From Alteripontixanthobacter muriae (lineage in GTDB: Bacteria > Pseudomonadota > Alphaproteobacteria > Sphingomonadales > Sphingomonadaceae), in contig NZ_JAAFZT010000005.1 of NCBI RefSeq assembly GCF_013336795.1, forward strand, positions 62,001-126,000: a stretch of DNA of 64,000 bases, in the 5' to 3' direction. Positions 21,067 to 30,953 of this stretch are shown here, one piece after another. The position numbers and the translations under genes were made by a program. How positions within the stretch are numbered: position 1 is the first letter of the stretch; each line of letters opens with the position of its first letter. The notes under the pieces are model-generated. The model did not search any database and was not told the origin of the DNA. It saw nothing but the letters and a program-made list of their open reading frames with translations.

Positions 21067-22778
21067 TGCAGATGCGCTGGGGCCCGGAACTGCTCGGCAG
21101 GGATCGAGCGCTCTTCCGCATCTGGGCACCCGATGCCGCGACGATGCAGCTGGAGCTTCAGGTTTCCGGCTCCATGGCCATGCAGCCGCAAGGGGACGGC
21201 TGGTTCCTGGCAGAAGCAGCGGCTGTCGAAGGCACGCGCTATCGATTCCGCACTGCTGAGGGCCTCGCCGTCCCGGACCCTGCCTCACGACTGCAGGACG
21301 GCGGCGCGCATGGATGGAGCGTGCTGGTCAATCCCGATGGCTACGCTTGGCAGGAACCCGGCTGGAACGGCCGCCCGTGGGAAGAGACGGTGATCGAGGA
21401 AGTCCATGCTGGTCTGCTCGGCGGTTTCGCTGGCGTCGCAGACCGCTTGCCCGAACTTGCCGAGAATGGTGTAACGGCCATCGAACTCATGCCCGTCGGG
21501 GCATTTTCCGGCTCGCGGAATTGGGGTTATGACGGGGTGCTGCCCTATGCCGTGGCCGCAAGCTATGGATCGCCTGATGCCCTGAAGGCTCTGGTGGACC
21601 GCGCCCATTCGCTTGGCCTGATGGTTTTCCTCGATGTCGTCTACAATCACTTCGGACCGGACGGGAATTACCTTGGCGCCTACGCCAGCGGGTTCTTCGA
21701 CCGGGATGCCGATACGCCGTGGGGCGAAGCGGTTGCGGTGACGAAGCAGCCGGTGCGGCGCTTCTTCATCGACAATGCTCTGATGTGGCTGGACGAGTAT
21801 CGGCTCGACGGACTGCGCTTCGATGCGGTGCATGCCATTGCGGATGACGAATTTCTCGATGTGATGGCCCGTGAGATCCGGCAGCGGCTGCCGGGCCGCC
21901 ATATCCACCTGATGCTCGAGAACGAGGCGAATGATTCTGACCGGCTGCAGCCGGATCTGTATGACGCGCAGTGGAATGACGACTTCCACAACACGCTGCA
22001 TGTCCTGCTGACGGGCGAGACGGAGGCGTATTATGAAGGTTTCGCCGACGATCCAACGCAAAAGCTCGCGCGGTGCCTTGCCGAAGGATTTGTCTATCAG
22101 GGCGAAACGCCGCCCGGCTCCGATCACCCGCGCGGCAAGCCGAGCGGTGATCTGCCGACAACGCGTTTTATCTCGTTCCTTCAAAACCATGATCAGACCG
22201 GCAACCGCGCCTGTGGAGAGCGGCTGACGCTACTGGCAGAGCATGAGCGTTTACGCGCCGCGACTGCCCTGCTGCTGCTGTCTCCGCAGATTCCGATGAT
22301 CTTCATGGGCGACAGCGTGGGCAGTCACTCGCCTTTCCTGTTCTTCACCGATTTCGAGGACGAATTGGCTGACGCCGTTCGCGAAGGACGGCGCGGTGAA
22401 TTTGCAAATTTTGCGGCGTTCTCGGACGAGGCTGCGAGACAGCGCATTCCCGATCCAAACGAAATCGCGACCTTCAAGAATTCGCATCCTTTGCCCGGGT
22501 CACGCGTGGACGAATGGCGCGCGTTCTATGGCCGGCTTCTCTCCATTCGGCATGATTCGATAGTACCCAGGCTGAAGAATGCCAGAGGCCTGGAAGCGCA
22601 GGTTCTTGGTTCTGGCGCAGTCGCGGCACTATGGGAGTTGGGCGACGGCGCGCAATTGGCGATCGCCCTGAACATAGGCAAAGATGCGGTCCACTTTCCG
22701 GCAGCAAGAGGAACTCTCCTGTTCTCGCTCGGAGATGCGGGTGCCCCGGCCAGCTTTCGCGCGGAGATCGTCGAATGA
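21066..22778 (+). CDS. treZ: Malto-oligosyltrehalose trehalohydrolase TreZ
   Basis: The 570-residue GH13_10 enzyme releases free trehalose from malto-oligosyl-trehalose. It has a short CBM48-like N-terminal domain (FRIWAPDAATMQLEL) and a barrel with ELMPVGAFSGSRNWGYDGV. The nucleophile is Asp near 253 in LRFDAVHAI, the acid/base Glu near 285 in LMLENEAND, and the third acid lies in FLQNHDQTGN. The C-terminal small beta domain has the family's short form. The ATG at 21066 overlaps the glgX stop by one base; a TTG one codon earlier is also possible. It works as a pair with TreY, encoded one gene further on. Confidence 0.95.
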   Translation: MQMRWGPELLGRDRALFRIWAPDAATMQLELQVSGSMAMQPQGDGWFLAEAAAVEGTRYRFRTAEGLAVPDPASRLQDGGAHGWSVLVNPDGYAWQEPGWNGRPWEETVIEEVHAGLLGGFAGVADRLPELAENGVTAIELMPVGAFSGSRNWGYDGVLPYAVAASYGSPDALKALVDRAHSLGLMVFLDVVYNHFGPDGNYLGAYASGFFDRDADTPWGEAVAVTKQPVRRFFIDNALMWLDEYRLDGLRFDAVHAIADDEFLDVMAREIRQRLPGRHIHLMLENEANDSDRLQPDLYDAQWNDDFHNTLHVLLTGETEAYYEGFADDPTQKLARCLAEGFVYQGETPPGSDHPRGKPSGDLPTTRFISFLQNHDQTGNRACGERLTLLAEHERLRAATALLLLSPQIPMIFMGDSVGSHSPFLFFTDFEDELADAVREGRRGEFANFAAFSDEAARQRIPDPNEIATFKNSHPLPGSRVDEWRAFYGRLLSIRHDSIVPRLKNARGLEAQVLGSGAVAALWELGDGAQLAIALNIGKDAVHFPAARGTLLFSLGDAGAPASFRAEIVE

Positions 22779-24775
22779 CTGCACTGCATGAACTCGCTGC
22801 CGAAGCTGGCCTGCAGATCGAATGGGAGGATGCCGCCGGGTCTCCCCAGCGCGTCAGTGACGACAATCTCGTGCGCGTATTGTCGGCACTCGGATTCGAA
22901 GCGCAGAACGATGCGCAGATAAAGGATAGCCGGCGGGCCTGCCTTGAGGAAAAGCAGCGGCGCACCTTCGTCTCAGCTCGGCGCAACACGAGCTTCGCCT
23001 TGCCTGATGGCTGGGACAGCGGCGCGGTCGATCTGGCGCTGGAGGGCGGGACCGTGCTGTCCTTGAATCTTGAGGAGAAGGATGGCCGGGTCTGGGCCCC
23101 GCCCATCTCGGAAGTCGGCTATCATGTTTTCCGCAGGCAGGATCGGGAATTGAGAATTGCCATCGCGCCGGAGCGCTGCCTCGGCATTCACGATCTGTCC
23201 TCGCGGCGGCGTATCTGGGGTCCTGCGGTGCAGATTACGTCGCTACAAGGCGAACACGAGCGCGATTTCGGCGACTTCGGCACTCTGCGCAGCGCCGTGC
23301 AGCAGTTCGGCCAGAAAAGTTCAGCGGGGGCGGTGGCGATTAGCCCGACGCATGCGCTGTTTCCCGCCGATAATTCACGCTTCAGCCCCTATGCACCGTC
23401 GAGCAGGCTTTTTCACAACATACTGCTTGGTGATCCGGGCCTCATTGGAAGGCCGGTCCCGCCAGTCTCGCCCGAGGAGTTGATCGACTGGGAGAATGCC
23501 ATTCCGGCGCGGATTGCGGCCCTTCGTGCAGCCTTCGACGGGATTGATGCAGATGTGCGTGCGAAGGTCAGCGCCTACGCCGAGAAGATGGGCGACCAAC
23601 TGGAGCAACACGCGATCTTCGATGCGCTTCATGCACACTTTTTCGCCTCGGGCGCACGCGGATGGCAGGATTGGCCTGCCGAATATCATGACCCTGCGAG
23701 TGATGCAGTTGCTCAATTTGCCGAACAGCACCGGTCAGAGGTCGACTTCTTCGTGTTTGCACAATGGCTGGCCGCGGCGAGCCTCGATGCAGCACAGCAG
23801 GACGCATGCGAGGCTGGCATGCCGGTCGGCCTGATCGCCGACCTGGCCGTCGGCATGGATGGTGGCGGCAGTCACGCGTGGAGCCGCCCCGGCGATTTGC
23901 TGAAAGGCCTTTCCGTCGGTGCCCCGCCCGACCTGCTCGGTCCTGATGGGCAGGATTGGGGGCTCACGACTTTTTCGCCCGCTGCATTGCAGCGCAACTT
24001 TTTTGAACCGTTCATCGCGACGCTGCGGGCGGCGCTCGACCATGCTGGCGGGATTCGTATCGATCATGCGCTCGGGCTCAACCGCCTGTGGGTAGTGCCT
24101 CATGGCGGCAGCCCTGCGGATGGCGCTTATCTTCACTACCCGCTGGAGGACATGCTGCCCATTCTTGCCATCGAATCGCACCGGGCGAACGCCGTGGTCA
24201 TCGGCGAGGATCTGGGCACCGTACCGCCGGGGCTGCGCCAGCAGCTTGAGGCGGCGCATGTCCTCGGCATGCGTGTCATGTGGTTCGAGCGTGAAAGCGG
24301 CGGCGGCTACATTCCGCCCTCCGATTGGCAGGAACAGGCAGCGGCGATGACGGGCACGCACGATCTGCCGACCATTGCCGGATGGTGGAAAGGGCGGGAC
24401 ATCGACTGGACATGGGCACTCGGGCGATCGTCTGGCCACGGAAGCGAGGCCGAGGCGCATGTCGCGCGTGCCGGTGAGCGAACGGCACTTTGGGACGCAT
24501 TGAGGTCCAGCGGCGCAGCAGCGGGGCCGCAGCCAGATATCGACACGCCTGCTCCGGTAATAGAGGCTATCCTGCGCCATGTCGCTCTTACGCCTTGCGA
24601 ACTCGCGATCATTCCGCTGGAAGATATCATCGGCCTCGTCGAACAGCCGAACTTGCCGGGGACGACCGATCAGCATCCGAACTGGCGGCGGCGCATGCCC
24701 GCTTCCACTAAGGACCTGCTTGCGCGTCCTGAAGTGGCGCGCCGACTAGCCAATCTGGATTTGAGCCGGCCATGA
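22775..24775 (+). CDS. malQ: 4-alpha-glucanotransferase MalQ (amylomaltase, GH77)
   Basis: The 666-residue GH77 enzyme disproportionates maltodextrins and releases glucose. An N-terminal domain of about 140 residues, of the MalQ type found in E. coli, precedes the barrel, which begins around [24 protein letters not shown]. Catalytic residues are Asp near 430 in [13 protein letters not shown], Glu near 478 in [10 protein letters not shown], and the Asp of [13 protein letters not shown]. The ATG at 22775 overlaps the treZ stop as ATGA; the longer open frame upstream runs inside treZ and is not coding. It lies between treZ and treY, so it probably recycles short oligomers left by TreY/TreZ and GlgX. 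Confidence 0.95.
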   Translation: MTALHELAAEAGLQIEWEDAAGSPQRVSDDNLVRVLSALGFEAQNDAQIKDSRRACLEEKQRRTFVSARRNTSFALPDGWDSGAVDLALEGGTVLSLNLEEKDGRVWAPPISEVGYHVFRRQDRELRIAIAPERCLGIHDLSSRRRIWGPAVQITSLQGEHERDFGDFGTLRSAVQQFGQKSSAGAVAISPTHALFPADNSRFSPYAPSSRLFHNILLGDPGLIGRPVPPVSPEELIDWENAIPARIAALRAAFDGIDADVRAKVSAYAEKMGDQLEQHAIFDALHAHFFASGARGWQDWPAEYHDPASDAVAQFAEQHRSEVDFFVFAQWLAAASLDAAQQDACEAGMPVGLIADLAVGMDGGGSHAWSRPGDLLKGLSVGAPPDLLGPDGQDWGLTTFSPAALQRNFFEPFIATLRAALDHAGGIRIDHALGLNRLWVVPHGGSPADGAYLHYPLEDMLPILAIESHRANAVVIGEDLGTVPPGLRQQLEAAHVLGMRVMWFERESGGGYIPPSDWQEQAAAMTGTHDLPTIAGWWKGRDIDWTWALGRSSGHGSEAEAHVARAGERTALWDALRSSGAAAGPQPDIDTPAPVIEAILRHVALTPCELAIIPLEDIIGLVEQPNLPGTTDQHPNWRRRMPASTKDLLARPEVARRLANLDLSRP

Positions 24776-27243
24776 CACCTCGGGCGACATATCGGCTGCA
24801 GTTCAACCGTGATTTCCCGTTCTCGGCGGCGCAGGATATCGTCCCCTATCTCGACGATCTGGGCATCAGCCACATCTACGCCTCGCCAATCACCACAGCC
24901 GTGCCCGGTTCCCAGCACGGCTATGACGTGATCGACCCCAAAATCGTCAATCCCGAACTCGGCGGAGAGGATGACTTGCGCGGCCTCGTCAAGGCGTTGC
25001 GAGCGCGCGGTATGGGCCTCATCATCGACATTGTCCCCAATCACATGGGCGTGGCGGACGGTCACAATACCTATTGGAACGATGTGCTCCGCAATGGCGA
25101 ATCGAGTGAATACGCGCATTGGTTCGACATAGACTGGCGGCAACCCATCTTGCTGCCGGTTCTCGGCGCTCCGCTTGAAAAGGCGCTCGGCGCGGGCGAC
25201 ATCAGGATCGATCGGAGCGAAAGCGAACCGGCGCTGCTGCTCTACGGCAGCTACCGCATTCCTCTCCGCCCAGATCGTGAGGAGCAACTGCCCACTACGG
25301 ACGATCCGCAGGCTTTGGCCGCGCTGCTGGACAAGCAACACTACCGCCTCGGCTGGTGGCGACAGGCCAATGACGAACTGAACTGGCGACGCTTTTTCAC
25401 GATCAACGAATTAGCGGGATTGAGAGTGGAAGATGACGATGTCTTCGACCAGACTCACGCGCTCTACTTCCGCCTTTGGCGACAAGGCCTGATCGACGGC
25501 GTCAGGGTCGATCACGTGGATGGGCTCAGCGACCCTGCCGCTTACTGCCGCAAGCTGCGCGAGAGCTTTGCCGCACTGCCCCGCGACTTGGGCGCGCCGC
25601 AGGGGCCGGCCTATATCGCCATCGAGAAAATACTGGCGCCTGGTGAAGCCTTGCCGAACGATTGGGGTGTCGACGGGACGAGCGGCTATGACTTCATGGA
25701 GCAAGTATCCGCGGTGCTGCACGACCCAGAGGGCGGCGATGATCTGCAGCGCCTCTGGCACGACTTCAGCGGAAGATTGCCAAGCTTCGAGCAAGAGGAA
25801 CTGCAGGCGCGGCAGGACATGCTTTCCTGGGCCTTCGACGGGCAGCTCGGCGCGTGTACCGTAGCCTTCGTCACGCTGGCGCGCAGCACTCCTGAAGCTT
25901 CCGGATGGACTCCCGCGATGATCCGCCGTGCAATTTCGCGGCTGCTCTGGGTATTTCCCGTATATCGTACCTATGGCACCGGCTTCGATGCGCCGGATGG
26001 AGATGCCGCTGTCAGGGAGCAGGTGCTCGAAGACGCGGCACGGTTCACGCCTCCCGGCGAGGCTGAAGTGTCAGATTACATCCTCCGCTGTCTGGCCGGA
26101 GAATGCGACGGTGACGCCGATGCGGCAACCGAGGCCGTTCGCCGGTTTCAGCAACTGTCTGCACCCATTGCGGCGAAGGCGGTCGAGGATACGGCGTTCT
26201 ACCGCTACGCGCCCTTGCTCTCCCGTCTGGACGTTGGCTTCGATGCCGGGATGATGGCGAGTTCGATCGATCACTTCCACGAGGCATGCTCGAGCCGATT
26301 GCGGCATTTCCCACGCGCAATGCTCGCGACAGCGACTCATGATCACAAGCGCGGGGAAGATGTGCGAGCCCGGCTGGCGGTACTTTCCGCCATTCCGCAG
26401 GTCTGGCGGCAGGAGGTTGCCAGATGGGACGAGATAGCAGACGGAGCGTCCAGTGATGTCGCTTCTGCGGATCGTTACGCGCTTTACCAGATGGCTTTCG
26501 GATGTTGGCCAGAGAACTTGGCACCAGATGACCGAGCAGGCCTCGAAGCCTATGCCAGGCGCCTGATCGCGTGGCAGGGGAAGGCTCTGAGGGAAGGCAA
26601 GCTGCGCTCGTCCTGGGTCATGCCGAACAAGACTTACGAAGCTGCCGCAGCCGCCTTTGCCGAACGGTTACTCGATCCTGAAGGTGCTGGCAGTTGCACG
26701 GCCTCCATTCACGCGTTCATCAACCGGACTGATGTCGCGACAAGTACGAACATTCTTGCCCAGGCTGGATTGCATTTCACCGCGCCCGGGGTGCCGGATT
26801 GCTATCAGGGTTGCGAATTGCCTGATTTCAGCATGGTCGATCCCGACAACAGGCGTCCAGTAGATTTCGCACTGCGCGAGAAGGAGTTGAGCGAAGATCA
26901 TTCACCGCCGGCCAAACTGGAGCTCATTTCCACGTTGCTGCGACTGCGCCGCGACACCCCGGACCTGTTCGCGCACGGAACTTACAAGCCGGCCTTGGTA
27001 AGGGGCGATCGCAGCGATCACGTACTCGCGTTCGAACGGCGAGGGGAAAGTGCAATCCTTCGCTTCGCTTGCACCCTGCGCTGCGCTGCGCCCTTGGTGG
27101 AAACCGGCATGAACACTCCGGGAGCGGAGTGGTGGGGCGATACCGAGGTGTCGTTTGCATCGGATAAGCAGCCGATTTCAGCGGCTGCCTTGTTCAGGAA
27201 CTCACCCGTCCATGTAGAACTGATTAATTTGAATTCAGATTAG
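24772..27243 (+). CDS. treY: Malto-oligosyltrehalose synthase TreY
   Basis: The 823-residue GH13_26 enzyme turns the reducing-end linkage of a maltodextrin from alpha-1,4 to alpha-1,1, making malto-oligosyl-trehalose for TreZ. The start [22 protein letters not shown] is the typical TreY opening. Other motifs are [18 protein letters not shown] and IVPNHMGV, the nucleophile Asp near 247 in [12 protein letters not shown], and the acid/base Glu in [10 protein letters not shown]. The C-terminal part with [14 protein letters not shown] is also diagnostic. It is the last gene of the operon, overlaps malQ by ATGA, and converges with a short minus-strand gene 44 bases away. Confidence 0.96.
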   Translation: MTPRATYRLQFNRDFPFSAAQDIVPYLDDLGISHIYASPITTAVPGSQHGYDVIDPKIVNPELGGEDDLRGLVKALRARGMGLIIDIVPNHMGVADGHNTYWNDVLRNGESSEYAHWFDIDWRQPILLPVLGAPLEKALGAGDIRIDRSESEPALLLYGSYRIPLRPDREEQLPTTDDPQALAALLDKQHYRLGWWRQANDELNWRRFFTINELAGLRVEDDDVFDQTHALYFRLWRQGLIDGVRVDHVDGLSDPAAYCRKLRESFAALPRDLGAPQGPAYIAIEKILAPGEALPNDWGVDGTSGYDFMEQVSAVLHDPEGGDDLQRLWHDFSGRLPSFEQEELQARQDMLSWAFDGQLGACTVAFVTLARSTPEASGWTPAMIRRAISRLLWVFPVYRTYGTGFDAPDGDAAVREQVLEDAARFTPPGEAEVSDYILRCLAGECDGDADAATEAVRRFQQLSAPIAAKAVEDTAFYRYAPLLSRLDVGFDAGMMASSIDHFHEACSSRLRHFPRAMLATATHDHKRGEDVRARLAVLSAIPQVWRQEVARWDEIADGASSDVASADRYALYQMAFGCWPENLAPDDRAGLEAYARRLIAWQGKALREGKLRSSWVMPNKTYEAAAAAFAERLLDPEGAGSCTASIHAFINRTDVATSTNILAQAGLHFTAPGVPDCYQGCELPDFSMVDPDNRRPVDFALREKELSEDHSPPAKLELISTLLRLRRDTPDLFAHGTYKPALVRGDRSDHVLAFERRGESAILRFACTLRCAAPLVETGMNTPGAEWWGDTEVSFASDKQPISAAALFRNSPVHVELINLNSD

Positions 27244-27287
27244 CATGCAGCCGCCTTTGGGCGAGCGGCGTGCCCTAGACAGGCAAT

Positions 27288-27572
27288 CTATTGGAAGTGA
27301 TCTTTCGACCAGCTGATTTTCCAATATGTCTCAGGATGGCTTTTGACGGTGCAGAGATTGCGCCCATCCCGCCACAGCTCGGCCGCATGCCGGCGGCCTT
27401 CGCGATGGGCTGCCATCAAGGCGGGGAATGCGTCGCTGGCTTCGAACCGCAGGCTCTTTGCCGGCCTTTCGCCTTCTTGCGCAAATTTAAGCAAATAAAC
27501 ATGCTTGCCGCGCGTTTTCTCGGCAATGCTTCCGATGCTCCTCGGAACACTTAGAAAATTGCTGCTCACCAT
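27288..27572 (-). CDS. Small hypothetical protein
   Basis: The 94-residue basic protein has no signal peptide and no motif I recognise. The start at 27572 is chosen because AGAGGAAAAGCTG precedes the ATG; the frame stays open to 27650, but that extension lacks a ribosome binding site. The protein has an alternating hydrophobic pattern (HVYLLKFAQ) and a C-terminal aromatic cluster (TYWKISW), suggesting a small folded cytosolic domain. It lies between treY and the ferritin-like gene and shares the strand of the latter. Confidence 0.6.
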   Translation of the reverse strand: MVSSNFLSVPRSIGSIAEKTRGKHVYLLKFAQEGERPAKSLRFEASDAFPALMAAHREGRRHAAELWRDGRNLCTVKSHPETYWKISWSKDHFQ

Positions 27573-27675
27573 CAGCTTTTCCTCTCTACCTGCAATATTG
27601 GCAGCAGAGAGCAAGGTTATGCAACAACATGCATCAAGTTGCGCTGGCAATCCGGCACATCAGCCGGAGGGAGGT

Positions 27676-28140
27676 TTATTTCTTATCCGCATAAGTTGCG
27701 ATTTCGCCCGGCATACGCAGCATCTTGTCCACCTCGCTGGCGTGTACTTCTTCTGCATAGATCATCTTGCGGGCGTATTCTTCGAGCGTCACCGACTTTC
27801 CGCTCGTGGCCTCCAGAAGGTCGCGGTAAAGATCGAGTGCTGCGCTTTCAGCCTCCAGCGACTCTCGCAGAATGGCGGCGATGTCGTGATTGTGCGTTTC
27901 GAGCAGCGGGCCGATATTCAGCGATGGATGTTCGCCCAAGAGGGTGATCATCTCGCCGGCCTCCTGCGCATGGACCAGAGATTCGTCAGCCTGTCCCCTC
28001 AGCCAGGAAACGATCGGGATCCGGTTGAAGCCGAAAACAAGAAAGGAATAGTGCGTATATCGCACCACTCCCGCGAGTTCCTGTTCCAGTATCTTGTTCA
28101 GAAGGCCGACTACGCGTTCCTTGTCGATGCCGTTCATCAT
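27676..28140 (-). CDS. Ferritin-like / bacterioferritin-type protein
   Basis: The 154-residue all-helical protein carries the ferritin-like ligand pattern. EQELAGVVRYTHYSF is in helix A, ESLVHAQEAGEMI in helix B (ExxH plus a second Glu), EAESAALDLYRDLL in helix C, and YAEEVHASEVDKM in helix D. These four segments can build a di-iron centre. The spacing resembles bacterioferritin more than Dps, but a haem-ligand Met at the usual place is not evident. Likely roles are iron storage or oxidative protection in the cytosol. Two ATG codons in a row occur at 28140 and 28137; AGAGG lies before them. The open frame to 28206 lacks a ribosome binding site. Confidence 0.85.
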   Translation of the reverse strand: MMNGIDKERVVGLLNKILEQELAGVVRYTHYSFLVFGFNRIPIVSWLRGQADESLVHAQEAGEMITLLGEHPSLNIGPLLETHNHDIAAILRESLEAESAALDLYRDLLEATSGKSVTLEEYARKMIYAEEVHASEVDKMLRMPGEIATYADKK

Positions 28141-28265
28141 CACTGCCTCTCTGATGTTTATGCGGTGTTCCCGCCCGGATAGCGGGGAAACTAAAGAGCC
28201 CAGCAATCCTCGTCAAAACAATTAGGTTTCAGAAAGACCGAACACGACTGCATCGAGGGCGGAGT

Positions 28266-28307
28266 GACCTGATCATGTTTGCGCGTCCGCCGCGTAACGA
28301 TCAGGTC
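28266..28307. repeat. Perfect 9-bp inverted repeat in an intergenic region
   Basis: GACCTGATC (28266-28274) is repeated in perfect inverse as GATCAGGTC (28299-28307), with 24 bases between. The inner part can extend the fold imperfectly (GTT...AAC flanking GCG/CGC). It lies 15 bases beyond the stop codon of the beta-lactamase-like gene and about 125 bases upstream of the ferritin-like gene. No T-run follows on either strand, so it is not an ordinary terminator. It may be a regulatory site or a transcript-end hairpin. Confidence 0.5.
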
Positions 28308-28321
28308 CCATCTCACAAGCC

Positions 28322-29530
28322 TCACTGCCGTTCGGCACGCTGGTCGTAATTGATCACCGCCTGCACCGTGTTCTGCATTAGCTGCATACGTTGCGGTATG
28401 GGGCGGCTTGTTCGGCCGATCGTGACCGCAACGGAATAGTGACGCCCATCTGGCGATGTGACCAGGCCCACATCATTGTAGCCTGCTTGCGCACCTTCGA
28501 AGACCTGTCCCGTGCCTGTCTTGTGGGCAATCGACCAGCCCGGAGCGAGGCCGCCCTTGAGCCGCCTGGGGCCGCTGCGAGTTCTGCTCAGAATGGAAAG
28601 TAGAAGATCGGTCGAAGCGGGCGACAGAAGTTCGCCCTTCTGCAATCTGGCAAGAGCATCCGCTATCCCGACCGGGATAGCTCCGTCGATCGGGTTCTTG
28701 AGATAGCTCTCGAACGCCTGTTCGCGGGTTTCCACCGGCACCTCGCCCCTGGCATCGTGAAAACCGGATTTTATGGAATATTCCTGCTTCCAGTCGAGAC
28801 CGGCGATGCGACTTTGCAGTTTCCGTTCGCCTGGCCCGAAGCGGATGCCGCCCATGTTCTTTTCCGCGAGTATCTTGCGCACGACGTCCGGCCCGCCGAT
28901 CTCACGCAGGAGAAAATCGTTCGCCGTATTGTCGCTTCGCATGATCGCGCGCTCCAGCAGGTCACCGAGGGTCGTCGTATAACCATCCGATCGCAGGATC
29001 AGCGTCCGGACAGGCTGGTAGAAAAGCGTCAGATCTTCTTTGCCGAGAGTGACTTCTTTCGAAAGGTCGAGCTTACCCCGATCGACGAGGTCAAGCGCCG
29101 CAACGGCGACCCATAGCTTGCTGACGCTTTGCTGCGGGAAGAACTCGTCACCCCTGTGATGCGCTGTCCAGCCGCGAGCCAGATCGCGAACGGCAATCCC
29201 GACTTCGCCGTCGAAATCATCCGCCAGGCGATCGAGTTCATCGTCGAGCCGCTCTTCGGCTTCGCTTTCTGCCGGACGAGGAGATGGGTCCTCGATACGA
29301 GAAAGTGCTTCAGTCGACGAAACCTCCTGCTCAGGTGTTCGGTCAATAGCTTTTGTTCGCTCGCGGCCCTCGGCCATGCGCGTCTCCGAACTATCTTCTG
29401 CAGCACATGCAGGCAGCAGCAGCGCCGCCGTCAAGATTATCTGCATGAATGGGCGGGCGGGCCTTGCTTGCCGGACGCTTGAATTGGCATTCGCATGGAA
29501 AGATTTTTCTGGTGACAGTAGACTGATCAT
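28322..29530 (-). CDS. Class A beta-lactamase-like serine hydrolase lipoprotein
   Basis: The 402-residue protein has a basic n-region (RQARPARP), a hydrophobic segment and lipobox LLPAC (Cys near 42), then an acidic linker of about 60 residues. The hydrolase domain has the active-site SVSK (Ser near 135), MRSDN, a candidate general-base Glu in GERKLQ exactly 36 residues after the SDN serine (as for Glu166), and HKTGTG. ExxLN is changed to ExxLQ. The stretch from that Glu to KTG is about 34 residues longer than in typical class A enzymes. The upstream start is preferred because it supplies the basic n-region. It could hydrolyse beta-lactams or act on peptidoglycan. Confidence 0.82.
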   Translation of the reverse strand: MISLLSPEKSFHANANSSVRQARPARPFMQIILTAALLLPACAAEDSSETRMAEGRERTKAIDRTPEQEVSSTEALSRIEDPSPRPAESEAEERLDDELDRLADDFDGEVGIAVRDLARGWTAHHRGDEFFPQQSVSKLWVAVAALDLVDRGKLDLSKEVTLGKEDLTLFYQPVRTLILRSDGYTTTLGDLLERAIMRSDNTANDFLLREIGGPDVVRKILAEKNMGGIRFGPGERKLQSRIAGLDWKQEYSIKSGFHDARGEVPVETREQAFESYLKNPIDGAIPVGIADALARLQKGELLSPASTDLLLSILSRTRSGPRRLKGGLAPGWSIAHKTGTGQVFEGAQAGYNDVGLVTSPDGRHYSVAVTIGRTSRPIPQRMQLMQNTVQAVINYDQRAERQ

Positions 29531-29729
29531 CGTGCGGGTGGTTTCTCCGGCGGAGTTTCCTGGCTGGAATTCTGCTCTTCATTTCTGCAGTTCGGGCGCG
29601 AAATTCGCGAATGCCGTATCTTGGCTCCAGACGCGTCGAAGCACTGCTCGCTTCAACGCAGAGGCTTGATGGTGGACTGCGTGTTTGCGCAGCTTCTGAT
29701 CTACGCCTCGAAATCAGGACGGATGCTGC

Positions 29730-30725
29730 CTAAGCTTTCCGTTTCAGCAGACCTGCTGTTCCGGCAGCAATCGCCAGCAGGCCAATGGCTGTGGCGGCGG
29801 GGTTCATCCGCATCTTGGTATACAGGCTCGTGCTGCGCATACCGGTCGTCTGGTTGCCGTAGATTTCGCCTTCGGCACCGCTCTTGTGAAAGCCGCCGTC
29901 GCTCTTGCGCTTGGGCTGATCCCTCAGCGCTGTTGCGAAGAAGGCCTTCTCGAAAATGTGATCCGCCAGACCCGGCGCGAGATTGGCGAGCAGGGTCATG
30001 GCCCGGCCGGCTCCCCCGACGATCATGTCGCGCACGGGATTTTCCGCGGCGTTGCACACGGCTTCTGCCACGATCCTGGGGTCGTAAACGGGCGGCGGCA
30101 CCTGGGCGCGCCCGTCAGCTTCGTTCAGGGCGTGCTTGCTGAAGGGCGTGTTGATGCCGCTTGGCTGAATCAGCGTGACCGACACCGGCGCATCTTCGTG
30201 CATCAGTTCCAGTCGCAATGAGTCGATGTAACCTTTCACCGCATATTTGCTGGCAGTGTAGGACGACAGCAAGGGCGCAGGCATCTGGGAAGAAATCGAC
30301 CCCATGGTGATCAGAGCGCCCCCGCGCTTCTTCAGGTGCGGAAGGGCTTCGGTCGCGCAATGGACCACGCCCCAGTAATTGGTTTCGAAAACCTGGCGAT
30401 GATCTTCATCGTCAAGCTCTTCCAGCTTGGAATAGACGGCCACACCGGCGTCGCTGACCCAGGTATCGAAGCCGCCATGGCGTTCAATGATGGTTTCGAC
30501 CGCGCTGCGAACCTGCTCACGCGAGCCGACGTCGGCGACGACGTAATCACACCTGCCGCCCGCCGTGCGAACCTTCGAAGCAGCCGTCTTCAAGCCATCC
30601 TCACCCCGCGCGAGAATGACCACATTGGCCCCTTCCCGCGCAGCGCGTTCGGCAGTCGCCAGGCCGATGCCTGATGAACCACCGGTAATCACAATTGTCT
30701 GTTCGTTCAGCGGCTTGAGATGCAT
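29730..30725 (-). CDS. Short-chain dehydrogenase/reductase with C-terminal extension
   Basis: The 331-residue classical SDR has the NAD(P)-binding TGGSSGIG near residues 14-21, ADVGSR and the catalytic YTASK with Tyr near 156 and Lys near 160. An Arg in the ILARGED region after strand 2 suggests NADPH preference. SDR cores are about 250 residues. The rest here includes a linker rich in Lys/Gly and a C-terminal hydrophobic segment (ATAIGLLAIAAGTAGLL) that may anchor it to the membrane. The substrate cannot be inferred. It stands alone, facing ribH across a 228-base gap. Confidence 0.9.
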   Translation of the reverse strand: MHLKPLNEQTIVITGGSSGIGLATAERAAREGANVVILARGEDGLKTAASKVRTAGGRCDYVVADVGSREQVRSAVETIIERHGGFDTWVSDAGVAVYSKLEELDDEDHRQVFETNYWGVVHCATEALPHLKKRGGALITMGSISSQMPAPLLSSYTASKYAVKGYIDSLRLELMHEDAPVSVTLIQPSGINTPFSKHALNEADGRAQVPPPVYDPRIVAEAVCNAAENPVRDMIVGGAGRAMTLLANLAPGLADHIFEKAFFATALRDQPKRKSDGGFHKSGAEGEIYGNQTTGMRSTSLYTKMRMNPAATAIGLLAIAAGTAGLLKRKA

Positions 30726-30953
30726 TTGCGGGCTCCGAGAGAATTACGTTTCTTGTAAACTGAAATTCCCGGCGTGCCTTTCGTTCCGAGAATGTTCTGG
30801 ACCTGTCCAGGGCAAGGGCGTGCCGGCTCCGAAGGGGCTTCGCCTCTTCCTGTCTCAGGGCTCCCCCTATCTCAGATTGCAGCGAAGGCTTTCGCAGCAC
30901 GAGGACTTCGTCTAGCGCTGCTCACCTCCACAGCACCAAACCGAAAGCTTTCG

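Noticed and set aside
27244-27287. Imperfect hairpin (GCAGCCGC...GCGGCGTGC) after treY
   Set aside because: It has a bulge, a 10-base loop and no T-run, so it is not good enough to call a terminator.
29621-30142. Plus-strand open frame opposite the SDR gene
   Set aside because: Composition is Arg/Ser/Cys-rich and the minus-strand SDR has complete cofactor and catalytic motifs.
30750-30953. Possible FMN riboswitch upstream of ribH, because of CTGAAATTCCCGGC
   Set aside because: Only one short piece resembles the RFN element; the other conserved segments and closing helices are missing.
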